Source of the DNA: Tetmemena sp. SeJ-2015
Taxonomy: Eukaryota > Ciliophora > Spirotrichea > Sporadotrichida > Oxytrichidae
DNA: 64,000 nt
Direction of reading: 5' to 3'
NCBI GenBank assembly: GCA_027382625.1
Contig: JAJKFJ010023213.1
Coordinates: 116,381 to 180,380 of the forward strand
A program made the translations under genes and the position numbers. A model generated the notes under the pieces. The model worked only from the letters and a program-made list of their open reading frames with translations. It did no database searches and was not told the DNA's origin. Positions 46,740-58,533 of the stretch are shown piece after piece (position 1 is the stretch's first letter; each line of letters opens with the position of its first letter).

Positions 46740-47139
46740 GATTTTATATTAAAATTTTAACTTGATTTTATAATTCAATTTTCAAAAAGTGAGTTTGGAA
46801 TAAATCAAAAAGTCTGAATATTTATCTAAAATATTGATTATAGTAATTTTATTGTTAAAGCCAGCTTTCAATAGAGATTTAATTACCCTCTACTGCTATA
46901 AATTTATAATCTATTAAAGCCCTCTGCTTGAAATAAAGACTCGCGCATAAAACCAATTTTCATTAGTTCAGTTTCTATACGAGATATCGCCTGGTGCTGA
47001 TATTGAGTTAGAGCCATACGAGATATGTTTTAGATCATGTCTATTTTTATTTAAGCAAATCATATAGCAAGTCCACACTCATTTTAAATAAAGAGATTAT
47101 TCTCTTCTTCTCCCTCTAAAGCAGGATCTTGAATGAATA

Positions 47140-47720
47140 CTTAGGAGTTTGCATTTCTAGAGAATTTTGTTTGCTGCTTGATATCTTTCTACAATCTCTC
47201 TTTTAAGAGATTAATATTTTAAACCAGTTTTTTACTAAATTAGATGTGATATTATAAAGATAGTCTAATTCCGTAATCATTAGAATTCTGACCCCTTTAT
47301 CTTGATAGATTGGATAATTTTCTCTGATATCTAGACTGTATAAGGTTGATTTTCTTTGATAGTTGCTTAGGATTATCTCTAAAGGGCTCGCTTCTTTTAG
47401 ATTTCTTTGAAGAGCTTCTTAGATGAGATATCTTTGAGAATCTCTCTCTTTCTTAAAGTATTGCTTCTTATAATTAAAGAGATTTTTTAAAAATATTAAT
47501 TTTGATTTTGTTGATGTTGTTGTTTTTAGAATCCCTCTGGCTTAATGCAGAATTCCTGAGACCTCTTTCCTATTTTTATTATCATAATAAAGATAAGGAA
47601 ATAAATTATTTTCTTTAATTAATATGATCTTGCTATTTGACTTATGTTTAATTCTAAAATTCAAAGAATCGTTTTATCGATGCTTCATTTAGATATTTTT
47701 TGATTATGGAGTTAGAGAGG
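47140..47720. repeat. Duplication copy 2
   Basis: Diverged partner of 45240-45780 (see there), same orientation. The flanks also carry related coding fragments, so the duplicated unit is probably about 1.9 kb and includes a family gene. Confidence 0.65.
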
Positions 47721-48279
47721 TGAAAATTAAGAACCACTTTTTGAACAAAAAATATCAGTTTGAAGAAAGAAAGTTATAGAATCTGGTTTTCTTTTAGCTT
47801 TTTTTTATTTTTGAAACCTCAGAAATATTAAGGGAAAAATTGCCATTTATTCTTACTATTGCGTATTGCAATAATAACAACAAAAATTGAGGAAATAGAA
47901 TAAATTCAAAGTAAACTAGAAATAATTAATGGGTTAATCAGCGAGTTATTTTGAATCCACTGACCCCTCCTAGCACGACTCCTTCCCTCACCATAAAAAC
48001 AACTCTTCAACTTTCTACTCAAAGCAGACTACCCTCTCAACTTCCAAAAACGCATAGTCATAGAACCGCTTTTACAAATTTCAAGTTTATTTAATTCTCA
48101 TTAATGATGATGAAATATGTTTTGTCGCTAGAAGTAAATTATAAATATTGCCACTAAGCGATCAGCGTCCTATGATCTCACAAAGCGAACACAGCAACTG
48201 AACCTAGGAAAACGACTGACCGAATTAATAAGCCAGCCTAAAGTGCTTTTACCAACAGCCAGTGAAATTATAGGATAAC

Positions 48280-49710
48280 ATGAAGGAGCACTATCGGTAG
48301 CATGCCAAGTAGAACTCTCTCAAGCTCATCTCCAATCACAATCACTAGGATAGCTCAGACTTTAAGCAAGTCGCAAAATAATCTGCTTCTGCTAAGCCTC
48401 CCATGCACAACAGAAAACAGACACAAAGGCAGTTAGATATCAGTTAAAACGAATAAAACTGGGTACTCATTTCAGATCTAAAGGCGAGCTAAGTTTAAAT
48501 GGCCGAGGGGCAGTAGAAGGTTCAAGTAGGACTACAAGAAAGGATACTAGAGTATCAAAAGCTGCGCAGTAGAGCGGCTGACATGTCAAAGTCTCATCCT
48601 ATCTAGCAGATCAATCTGAGCACGACAAATAATCAGCCCTTGAGGCAGCTTTAGTAGCATTTAATATCGCCAGAGTCAAGCCGTAATAGTAGGCGGCCCC
48701 CTCAGAAGATAAGTGAATAACTGAGATCCCTCTAGCTGGACAGCGACAGGCACGGGCCACTTTGCGAAGAAGATGAACAATCACTGATCAACCTGAACAG
48801 CAAACAGAAAAAAGAAGCAGTAAAATAGCACATCAAGACTTCAGACATGAATCATCAACTCTCAAGAGGGAATAAGCATCAGTAGTCTGTCACTGAGTGG
48901 GATGAAGAGAGTGATGAGAAGTATGCAGGATAGGGTAAAATTCTAGACTAAAATGTGGCAAGAACTGAGCGAATAAATACTAAAGCAGCCGTACTCAGAA
49001 AAGCACAAACCATTCAAGCTGCTGTTCGATAGTAAAAGCAAATCAGTCCTCAAAAAGTAAAGTCATAGCAGTAGCAATAGCAGCAGCCTCAAGAGTACTT
49101 ACTTCAATAATCTCAGAAAGATAGGAATAAAGAGAACGCTCTCAATAAATCTGATGTCATGAAAAGGTTAGCTCAATCAAACACTACTACTCACGGCTAA
49201 CAGAATCAAAAGTCCACAGAGCTGGAAAATTTTAACGACTATATGTTGAAGACGCGAATAACTTCTCTCAAGGACATATATCATGTACGGATAAAAGCCA
49301 TTTTCTTCGCTAAATGTGCAATCAAAGGGTGGTTTGTGAATCACTGGGCTCTCATCTTTAAGCGAGAAGACGATAAGTATCTGACTATTCAGTTTGTAAA
49401 GAGTGGATTAGAGATTGATAGATCTAATACTTTAGAGAGGGCGAAGGATGCAGTAGCTAGATGTTCAGACGCCAAGATGGAGCAAGTGGGGACTAAGAAA
49501 TTGGGAACCACTCGTAAGAATATAGGAGAGATAGTTGATGAAGCTCAAAGATTGAATCGTGAGTATAACTTCTTCACATACAACTGCCGCCATTTCGTTT
49601 TGGACTTACTTCAAGTAATAGTCTATCAGGGAAATGATGGCGTAGTGAAATAAGGTAAAAGAGGAATGGAGGATCTGGACGAAGACTGTCCTGAGGAAAT
49701 AGATGACTGA
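48280..49710 (+). CDS. Q-rich protein with C-terminal NC-type (LRAT/NlpC-P60-like) domain
   Basis: One unbroken frame of 477 codons runs from ATG 48280 (M-K-E-H-Y-R-Q-H-A-K-Q) to TGA 49708-49710. The first 320 residues are Q/S/K-rich with an IQ-like A-Q-T-I-Q-A-A-V-R-Q-Q-K-Q and a Q7 run. The C-terminal ~150 residues form a compact domain: V-N-H-W-A-L-I-F-K-R-E-D-D-K-Y, F-V-K-S-G-L-E-I-D and N-F-F-T-Y-N-C-R-H-F-V-L-D-L-L. The H...N-C-x-H-F arrangement resembles LRAT/PPPDE/NlpC-P60 thiol folds, with Cys and His as possible catalytic residues. That assignment is by eye only. No IES is seen. Confidence 0.65.
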
Positions 49711-50068
49711 TTCTATAGATAAGTTAGTTGTTAGTCAGTCGTCTCGAAATATTTGTATCATACTAGACTAGTGCTTCCACAAGTTCATGAATTAATGCTT
49801 GCTTTAAATTATTCTTAATAAACGATTGAAGAACTCGAAAGAGAGAAATGAAAGGGATTGGGCAAAAATAGGAACAAGTATAATCAAAGAAGAACAAATT
49901 TAATTGAATGTTTCCTTGTTTCTAGAAGCTTGTTCTATGAGATTCTGCTTAAAACCTCTATTCTCTAACTTAATTTCATTGCCTCTTAATCCCCTGCTTT
50001 TCTTTACATTTCCCCTCCCCTGGATACTTTCCCTGACTCTACTGGACAATTATTTTGCTAATTAAGAA

Positions 50069-50461
50069 GGAATTTTAATCAAAATCGATGTTTGGTTAAA
50101 ATAATAAATGGAGAGTTGAAACTTCGTGCAAGCTGAATTCGCGAATTCACCTCCTGATCTGAGCTTGTTCGATAGAGAATCAAAAAATATATGAGATTCT
50201 TCTTTAATCATCCTTCAGTACCTCTAAGCAGTGAGATATGTCTCGCGAACTCATCTTCATTATTATCTTCATTAAATTGCTTATAATTCTGTACTGAGCT
50301 CCCACACAAAAGTTGCAAGGATAAAAAGTTCTTAGAATTTGATGCTGAATCGATTGGTGTAACCATTAGTCAAGCTGTATACACTTCAACTGCCAAGCAT
50401 TTATTCCATTTTAAGTTAATTACTAATTTAATTCACTTTTTTATTAAATTCTCAGCTATAT
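50069..50461 (+). repeat. Dispersed direct repeat, copy A
   Basis: About 390 bp similar to 54995-55405 in the same orientation. Shared parts include GGAATTTTAAT, CTTGTTCGATAGAGAATCAA, CCCACACAAAAGTTGCAAGG, ATAAAAAGTTCTTAGAATT and TTTTATTAAATTCTCAGCTA. The two copies flank the Hsp70 gene, about 4.9 kb apart. Confidence 0.8.
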
Positions 50462-50679
50462 AGAATAAATATAATTAAAATAATTGATTTAAGTACATAT
50501 TTTAAATCTAAAAATTGCCTAGACCTTTTACTTTCAAGTGTGATTTATTTATTTAGGCTTTACAATTTGAATAAATCTCCATAAAAAAATCTTTATTTAA
50601 ACATTATTTCCTTGATTATAGACGAATTTATTTCCTCTATAATCCTTTTAGAAGAAGGCATTAAATAGGGATTATTCTG

Positions 50680-50745
50680 GAACATTCTAGTTGTCTCCTG
50701 ATCTTTCGATTCGAATTTTCCAGAAGCGCGGTTTACTATATATAA
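50680..50745 (+). promoter_or_regulatory. Heat-shock elements and TATA box of Hsp70
   Basis: GAACATTC at 50680-50687 (two inverted GAA units) and GAATTTTCCAGAA at 50713-50725 (three perfectly alternating units, GAA-nn-TTC-nn-GAA) match the HSF-binding consensus. TATATATAA at 50737-50745 follows, 65 bp before the ATG. The leader contains ACAACAACAACAC. Confidence 0.8.
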
Positions 50746-50809
50746 GCCCTTTGCTGCCTTAATTTATAAAGTTATTATACTAACAACAACAACACTCTCA
50801 AATATACAA

Positions 50810-51895
50810 ATGTCAGGACCAGCTATTGGAATTGATCTAGGAACCACCTACTCCTGCGTCGGAGTATGGCTCAACGACAAGGTCGAAATCATCCCCAACG
50901 ACCAGGGTAACAACACCACCCCCTCCTACGTCGCCTTCACCGAGGAGGAGAGACTCATCGGAGATGCCGCCAAGAATCAGGTTGCCAGAAACCCCAAGAA
51001 CACCGTCTTCGATGCCAAGAGACTCATCGGAAGAAAGTTCTCCGACAAGCAGATCCAGGAAGACATGAAGCATTGGCCCTTCAAGGTCGAGCAAGGCCCA
51101 GGAGACAAGCCCATCATCATTGTTGAATACAAGGGAGAGAACAAGAAGTTCCAACCCGAGGAGATCTCATCCATGGTGCTCGTCAAGATGAAGGAAATCG
51201 CTGAGGCTTACCTTTCCAAGACCGTCAAGAACGCAGTCATCACTGTCCCCGCTTATTTCAATGACTCTCAGAGACAAGCCACCAAGGACGCCGGTACCAT
51301 CTCCGGTCTCAACGTCCTCAGAATCATCAACGAGCCCACCGCTGCCGCTATTGCATACGGACTCGACAAGAAGTCTTCCCAGGAGAAGAACGTGCTCATC
51401 TTCGATCTCGGTGGTGGTACTTTCGACGTCTCCCTCCTCACCATTGAAGAGGGAATCTTCGAGGTCAAGGCCACCAACGGTCACACCCACTTGGGAGGTG
51501 AGGACTTCGACAACAGACTCGTCGACTACTGCGTTGCTGAGTTCAAGAAGAAGACTGGCATCAACATCGATGGTAACGCCAGAGCTCTCAGAAGACTCAG
51601 AACTCAGTGCGAGAAGGCAAAGAGAATTCTCTCCGCTGCCCATCAGGCCCCCATCGAATGCGAGACTCTCGCTGAGGGTGAGGACTTCAACACCCAGATC
51701 TCCAGAGCCAAGTTCGAGGAGCTCTGCATGGACCTCTTCAGAAAGTGTATGCCACCCGTAGAGAACGTGCTCAAGGACGCCAGTCTTGCCAAGGGACAAA
51801 TCCACGAGGTCGTCCTCGTCGGAGGTTCTACCAGAATCCCCAAGGTTCAGCAGATGCTTTCCGACTTCTTCAACGGAAAGACCCTCAACAGATCC

Positions 51896-51927
<32 letters not shown>

Positions 51928-52765
51928 TGCCGTCCAGGCTGCCATCCTCACTGGTGAGGGAGACTCCAACGTTAAGGATCTCCTCCTCCTCGACGTCGCC
52001 CCTCTTTCCCTCGGAATTGAGACTGCTGGCGGTGTCATGACCATCCTCATTGGAAGGAACACCACCATCCCCACCAAGAAGTCCCAGATCTTCACCACCT
52101 ACGCTGACAACCAGCCAGGCGTGCTCATCCAGGTCTTCGAAGGAGAGAGATCAATGACCAAGGACAACCACTTGCTCGGCAAGTTCAACCTTGAAGGTAT
52201 CCCACCCGCTCCCAGAGGTGTTCCCTAGATTGAGGTCACCTTCGATATCGACGCCAACGGAATCCTCAACGTCTCCGCCGTCGACAAGGGAACTGGAAAG
52301 ATCAACAAGATCACCATCACCAACGACAAGGGCAGACTCTCCAAGGAGGAGATCGAAAAGATGGTCAACGACGCCGAGAAGTTCAAGGGCGAGGACGAGA
52401 AGATGAAGAAGAGAATCGAAGCCAAGAACAGCTTCGAGAACTACTGCTTCCAGATGAAGAACACCCTCAACGACGAGAAACTCAAGGAGAAGTTCACCGA
52501 AGACGACAAGAAGGTCATCGAGGACGCCTCCAAGGAGGGTCTCCAGTGGCTCGAGGGCAACCCAATGGCTGAGCCCGAGGAAATCGAGGCCAAGCAGAAG
52601 GAAGTTGAGGCCAAGTACAACCCCATCATGATGAGAGTCTACCAGGCTGCCGGTGGAGTGCCAGGAGGTATGCCAGGCGGTATGCCCGGCGGTATGCCAG
52701 GCGGCTTCCCAGGCGGTGCTGGCGGCGCTGCCCCAGGAGGCGGTGATGTCAACGACCTTGACTGA
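50810..52765 (+). CDS. HSP70: Cytosolic-type heat shock protein 70
   Basis: 651 residues, complete. The N-terminal ATPase domain has [36 protein letters not shown] and V-G-G-S-T-R-I-P. The substrate domain starts around [11 protein letters not shown]. The C-terminus has a tandem G-G-M-P repeat as in many protist cytosolic Hsp70s. It ends D-V-N-D-L-D rather than the usual E-E-V-D, which could alter TPR co-chaperone binding. TAG at 52226-52228 is an internal Gln codon; the stop is TGA 52763-52765. Codons are strongly GC-ending, unlike most neighbours. No intron, IES or frame slip. Confidence 0.98.
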
Positions 52766-53203
52766 GCAAGCCCTCACGAGTGACAGAAGGCAACTTCTCT
52801 CGCTCACCCTTTCTCTCTAATCAGCTAAGCATGTATAAAAGTATAAGCTCACTAGTTATTATCTACTCTTAAGCATTTATATTTGCAAGCTATTAGTTAG
52901 TCAGTCAGTTTATATTGGAAACAAATTTAATTTCTATAAAACTTTGACCTATAAATTCTCTTTTTCTATTATGCATTCTTCTCTTTATTTCTCTATCTCT
53001 CTCATTTCGATATGTTAATCCATTTTAATGTGTATCATCGATTTGATTTAGTATAATTGAGATGAATGTTATTAAAATGGAAAATTTGAGAAAGGTAAAG
53101 ACAAATTATGAGAGCAAACTATTACCAAATGGGGATACCCATTTAATCACACAAAGTAAATAGAAGAGGTTTTGGGAGACTTTATAAGACTATCTTACTT
53201 CAT

Positions 53204-53836
53204 ATGGTTTCTCTGAGTTTATTATCTCTAATAGAAGTGAAATGCTTTTCCTTTGTGCATGTTCCTCCCTTGTTTATTCAACATACTTCAAAAGTCTAAT
53301 CCCACTCATTTCCAGCTTAAGAAGAGGATAAATGCGAGTCAACACTTGATCTATAATTAAATGAGCAGTCTGGGGAATTAAAAAAGATAATAGCTGATGA
53401 AATAAAGTAGCCAACTGCTTTCAGCAGTATCCTCTTGAAGAGTGAAACCCAATAAAACCGTTCTTCGCTTTTGTAAAATGCTCTCAAATCACATTTTCAA
53501 GGCAACGATACCAACAACGCAAATTAGAAACCCTTTATCAACCGGTCTAACTCTTTTCTACAGCATTCATCTAACTCCTAAGCGAACTCCTCTCTGTCAG
53601 CTTAAGAGTTCGGGTCTGCAATTCTCCAAACTCACGGGATATTGTCATTAACAGCAACCCAAGATTAAAGCCGAATCTAAGAGGAGTTGCCACTCCCTGT
53701 GAATGTAACTATCAGCTAACTTTACAGAGAGGCTAGAACTCCTTGGTGGGCTATTATACTGACAGTGTTCATCCTAGCAATCTTCGTATCTTTCCTCTTT
53801 TGGCTCTTCAAAAACTGCATGAATGAAAATGATTGA
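53204..53836 (+). CDS. Small tail-anchored membrane protein
   Basis: A 210-codon frame is visible only with TAA/TAG as Gln: ATG 53204 (M-V-S-L-S-L-L-S-L-I-E-V-K-C) to TGA 53834-53836. The body is S/N/Q-rich (N-R-S-N-S-F-L-Q-H-S-S-N-S-Q). Near the C-terminus is one strong transmembrane helix (W-W-A-I-I-L-T-V-F-I-L-A-I-F-V-S-F-L-F-W) followed by L-F-K-N-C-M-N-E-N-D. This suggests a tail-anchored or single-pass protein. The start could be downstream. No family recognised. Confidence 0.6.
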
Positions 53837-54139
53837 CAAGAGCTCGTCAGTGAATACATCCTATCTAGAATTGAACTTTAAACAGCAACCTATTTAATCT
53901 ATTGTCTCTATGAGTTCTATTCATTATACTCTTATGAAGAGATAGAAATAAAAATACAAACTAACTATAAATGATAGAAGAATTCTATAATGCCTATATA
54001 AAAGACTAAAGCAGACATGCTTCAATAAATATGTTACTTATTGTAAAATCCATAATTTGTGAAATAGTTGAATAAATATAGTTTGTTTATATTTGTTAAA
54101 GATAGAGTTATAAATTTACATTTCATTGGTCACAATATA

Positions 54140-54990
54140 ATGGAAGGCAATAGGGAACTGATAGCTAACTTAGAGCCTCATGACTTGTCTATGTTCTTAG
54201 AATACATGCCACTTTTGGAAAGTCAAGCCCTTAACGATTATGGATAGGTAAGTATCCTGCCTCTTCTTTCTTCCTAATTTTGCAATTGTTGCCTAAACTT
54301 TGATGCCTTTCTTAGCTTGAGCTTTTGTTAGGAGCCTCCTGCTGAGTATGAAGTTGTAGATGGTCAAGAAGACAACGACGAAGATGAATTTAAGTCGTCG
54401 ATAGATTTGCTAATGGTCACCAACGAGAATTTTGAGTCTAAAATTTTAGAAGAAATCAAACTTTAAGAGCAAAAAGAGGGAGAGGAAGATCAGTAGCAAG
54501 AAGATCTGTAGCAAGATGAATAAGAGGAGCAAGAAGAAGAAGAGGAAAAATAAAGTTCTGGAGTACAGGAGGAAGGGGTAAACGAGGTTCTTCCTCAACT
54601 TGAAATGGAAGTCCCGTAATAGCCACTTGATGAAGTCTCAGTAATGCGCAAAATTCTGGAAGAGAGAATAGTTCGCCAATCTTCTATGTCTTAAACTTTG
54701 TCATTACAGTTTTAAGCGTGAGTGAGTATTTAAATATCTAAAGGGGAGGCCCCTAATTCATAGAAGAAGAGTGTGATTAAGCCTTAAGAGCTCCCCAAGA
54801 TACATGAAAAAGAAAGTCCTGAGCAATTGCTAAAGGAAATAAGGTTGAGGAATTCTCAGATAGGCTCCTCCTCTCACTCTGGAAAAATTATGAGCAATAG
54901 TGTTTCTCAAAATATTCCATAATATCCTCCACCAAAGCCCTAAATATAGCAATAGATTAAGCCATAGCCTACATAAGGAGTGAATAATAT
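54140..54990 (+). CDS. Hypothetical acidic Q/E-rich protein
   Basis: ATG 54140 (M-E-G-N-R-E-L-I-A-N-L-E-P-H-D-L). A GTAAGT...GTTAG intron begins at about 54,249 and ends at about 54,340. It joins D-Y-G-Q to E-P-P-A-E-Y-E-V-V-D-G-Q-E-D. A long acidic Q/E tract follows, then M-R-K-I-L-E-E-R-I-V-R-Q. At 54719-54721 a TGA lies in frame; the same frame then continues as G-E-A-P-N-S-Q-K-K-S-V-I-K-P-Q-E-L-P, so another small intron or readthrough is likely. The gene runs into dispersed repeat B near 54,995. No family. Confidence 0.5.
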
Positions 54991-54994
54991 AGTT

Positions 54995-55405
54995 GGAATT
55001 TTAATAAAAATCGGTGATTGGTCAAAATAATAAATGAAGAGTTGCAAAATGGTGTCAGTTGAAATCGCTGATTTACCCCCTGATCTGTAGCTTGTTCGAT
55101 AGAGAATCAAAAATTAATAAGAGTTTCTTCTTTAATCATCTTCACAGTACCTCACAGCAGCGAGATATGCCTCGCGCATTCTTCTTCTTCCTCATCTTCA
55201 TTTTCATTAATACTTGTGTCGCTTATAATTCTTTACTGAGCACTCCCACACAAAAGTTGCAAGGATAAAAAGTTCTTAGAATTCTATGCTGAATCGAATG
55301 GTGTAATTATTATTCAAATCTGAGATCCTTCAACTGCCTCTCATTTAATCCATTTTAATTTAATATCTAATTTAATTCTCTTTTTTATTAAATTCTCAGC
55401 TATAA
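54995..55405 (+). repeat. Dispersed direct repeat, copy B
   Basis: Partner of 50069-50461. This copy contains a short frame beginning M-P-R-A-F-F-F-F-L-I-F-I-F-I-N-T-C-V-A-Y (signal-peptide-like, 55168 onward) that is not kept open in copy A. The repeat is therefore more likely non-coding or a decayed gene fragment. Confidence 0.75.
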
Positions 55406-56404
55406 TGTGTAGTAAGTGGACACCACTGATTTAATAAACCTGCTTATGCAAAGGATGGCAACAAAATGACTCCTAGAAATTGAGCAGATACCTAGAGCAA
55501 GCTTATAGGGAATTGGAATATTTTAACAAGCTTAAATTTATAGTAATGTTGATCAAATATATTTAGTTATTCATAACTGATTAAATGTAACATTTTATAA
55601 AATTTTAAAATGACTTTTTTTTTTATAAAATTGGCTCTTTATAATTTTTATTGCATATATAGCTCTCTCCTAATAAAGTATTAAATTTGAAAATATATTA
55701 CTCATTTGATTTAATACAAAATTGGAAGGTCTGAAAAATAATGAAACTATAACTTTTATATTTGTGTCTTTTTCATATTTGTGTAAATCTTAGTATAAGT
55801 TTCTCGTTAAAAAATGTTCCTAGCTATGAAATATAAAGTGATTAAAGAAGAATGAGTAAGTTTTTATGAATTTTGAGGAAAAAAAAACCTGCATTTTTAA
55901 TTGGTTGCATTTCCAAAATACCTCAAACACACATAGAATGAAAATTGTCATTTCATTGTAAGTTTTCAATAAATTGTGGTGGTTTATTTAATTAAAAAAT
56001 AAGCCTGAATTTCATGGTCCAATAACAAACACTTATTCAGATTATTATATCACTATTTTATCTATATGTTTTTTATGTGGACACATAGAGAGCAAGGAAA
56101 GTTCAACATAGAATTTAATAATATTTTGTATGTGAGAATTTATTAATAAACTATATTTTTATAATCGACTATTTCTCTACCGAACAATTAACTATGGGCA
56201 ATTATTACACATTATAGAATAATATTATAATGACATATGGAGCATTATAATTTTAGGATAGTGTTGTGGAAAGAGTTCAAATCCGCCAGCGCAAGTTCCG
56301 CAAGCAAACTAGCAATAGAAAACTGGAGCCATGCCTTCATACAGCAGCTTTGAATATAAACAATCATTATACTTCTTGATAATTTAAAATTATTTGAACC
56401 AGTA
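55406..56404. other. AT-rich gene-free stretch
   Basis: Very AT-rich with homopolymer runs. A short frame at 56,265-56,345 (R-V-Q-I-R-Q-R-K-F-R-K-Q-T) is the only coding-like piece and may be an exon or MDS of the next gene. Otherwise nothing recognised. Confidence 0.35.
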
Positions 56405-58533
56405 ATGATGGACAATCCATATGCAACAGTTGATCACAAGGCTTTGGAAGAGGCGAAGAGAACATTATATGTAAACAAACATTTTTATTTTTAGTAAGAG
56501 AGTACAGGATGAATACGAACGCAGCTTGAAGAGATAGAAAGAAGAGCAAACGAGGAGTCAAGCAGCTACTTTAAAATATTTCATGAATTAACTTTTGAAT
56601 TAATGATAGCAGCTAGAGATGATCTAAAAACGAATGCAAGTAACAATCTGTTAGCAGCACCTGCTACTACTAATCTCAATGGAGGCTCCTCCTCTAATCT
56701 AAACAGCAATAGATCCTCCAATCCAACTCATAAAAGTTGTTAACACTCATCTCTTATCTCTACTCTTGTAAATGTGTCTGCCTCTGCTTATGGAGAAGAC
56801 TCTACCCTTGATGAGAAGACCCTGGCTAAGAAGAGAAAGGCGGAGGAGCAACGGCGCCTCAGAGAAATGGAGTACCAACGCAAGATAGAGGAGAGGAAGC
56901 AGGCAGACTTAAAGTTTAGGGAATTGCAGGAGAAGAAAGATCAAGCCAAGCAATAAGCGCAGACTACCCAACCATCTTCATAGCAAAATGCGGCTGCTTC
57001 TAAACTCTATCAGTATCTTTTCCTTTTTCTCAAATAGGAGTATTAAGTATATGCCCTTATCAGCTAAGTTAACTGAGGAGGAGGAACTGTAAAAGTAAAG
57101 GAAAATAGAAGAGCAGCGGAGGCAAAGAGAGGAGGAATATCAGCGAAAGATGACAGAGTAGAAGCAGGCTGACTCCAAATTCAGAGAGCAGCAGATCAAT
57201 ATAGTTTATCCTCCTTCTATTATAACTATTGTATGAAGATTAAGAAGGAAAAAGAAAAGGGGAGCGCTCCTACTTAGGCAGATGCATCCTCAAGCATATT
57301 GATTTTTGTTTGAATAGTGTTTTTATAGCATTGAATAAATTCCCCTATCTGCAAAGTTAACTGAGGAGGAAGAGAAATAAAAGCTAGACAAAGCAGAACA
57401 GCAGCGTCAAGCCAGAGAAGCTGAATACTAAAAGTAGCAGAAGGACTTTAAATTGGATGTTTAGATCTTTAACTCTACAAAATAGTTTGAAGGAGCGGAA
57501 AGAAGCAGACTAAAAATTCAGAGAAGAGCAGGAGAAGAAGCAGAAGGCAAAGAACTAGGAAGACGAAGCACTTAAATTGAAATAGCAGCAAGAGAACTAA
57601 ACAACCTTAACATGCGTTAATTTCATTAATATGGTTTTGAGAGAAGTAAGAGTAAGATAGGAAGGAGAAAGAACGACTAGCAAAGGAGGAGTAGGATCGT
57701 ATTGCAAAAGAGAAGGCAGAGCAAGAACGCCTAGCTAAAGAGAAGGCAGAAAAGGAAGAGCAGGAAAGAAAGCGACAGTAGGAATTAGAAGAGCAGAGAA
57801 GAAAAGAGGAGGAGAGACTTGCAATAGTGAGACAGCAGGAGGAGGAAGAGAGGAAGAGAAAGGAAGAAGAGAAACTCAAACGCATTTAGGAAGAACGCAA
57901 GCGCAGAGAAGAGGAAGAGCAGAAGGCGTTGAGAGAGCAAGAGGAGAGAATTAAGAAGTAGCAGGAGGAAGAAGATGAGAAAAGGAAGAGAGCAGAAATC
58001 GCCAGATAGCAGAAGGAGGAGCAGGAGAGGTTGAGGTAAGAGGAGGAGCAAAGACAGAAGGCCAAAGCAGAGGAAGAGAAGATTGAGAAGGCTAAGTTGG
58101 GAAGGCTATAAAAGGAGGAGCAGGAGAGAAAGCGCTAAGAGGAAGAGGAGAAGTAGAGGCAGGCATCTTAAACGTAGGAGCAAATGCATCATTAAGTGTA
58201 AGAGGAATTCAAAGTTAATGAGGAAGGCCAATCTGAAAATGATGGATAAATCACTCTTGACACTAATTAAGCCAATGAAGCTGCCGAAGATGATGAGGCA
58301 TATACAGAAGGATTCAAATTTTGATAATATTTCTAGGAGATGAAGCCAATGGGGACACACCAATGAATACTGGAGATCCTGATGCTTCCAGGGACGGCAC
58401 AGCAAACACTACTCGCTCAGACTCTATTATAATTAAAAAAATTGTTAAATAAAGAAATTTGAAAAGCTCTTAAGTTAACGCATCTGCTGGTAGCAAAAAG
58501 AAAAAGAATAACAAAAAGAATAAGAACAAGTGA
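56405..58533 (+). CDS. Long E/K/Q/R coiled-coil protein with repeated segment
   Basis: ATG 56405 (M-M-D-N-P-Y-A-T-V-D-H-K-A-L-E-E-A-K-R). A 28-nt GTAAAC...AGTAAG intron begins near 56,471. Several copies of a ~40-residue unit follow, of the type A-E-E-Q-R-R-L-R-E-M-E-Y-Q-R-K-I-E-E-R-K-Q-A-D (about 56,850, 57,110, 57,390, 57,490). They are separated by AT-rich breaks that stop the frame. From 57,650 to 58,180 a single alpha-helix-like run of E/K/Q/R extends, then an acidic segment, and a basic tail (S-K-K-K-K-N-N-K-K-N-K-N-K) ends at TGA 58531-58533. Such helices are typical of microtubule-associated proteins. Confidence 0.6.

Noticed and set aside
51167..51805. Long antisense frame (212 codons) opposite Hsp70, and others at 52151-52807 and 50837-51154
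   Set aside because: Shadow of the GC-biased Hsp70 coding strand; the composition mirrors the sense codons and there are no domain motifs.
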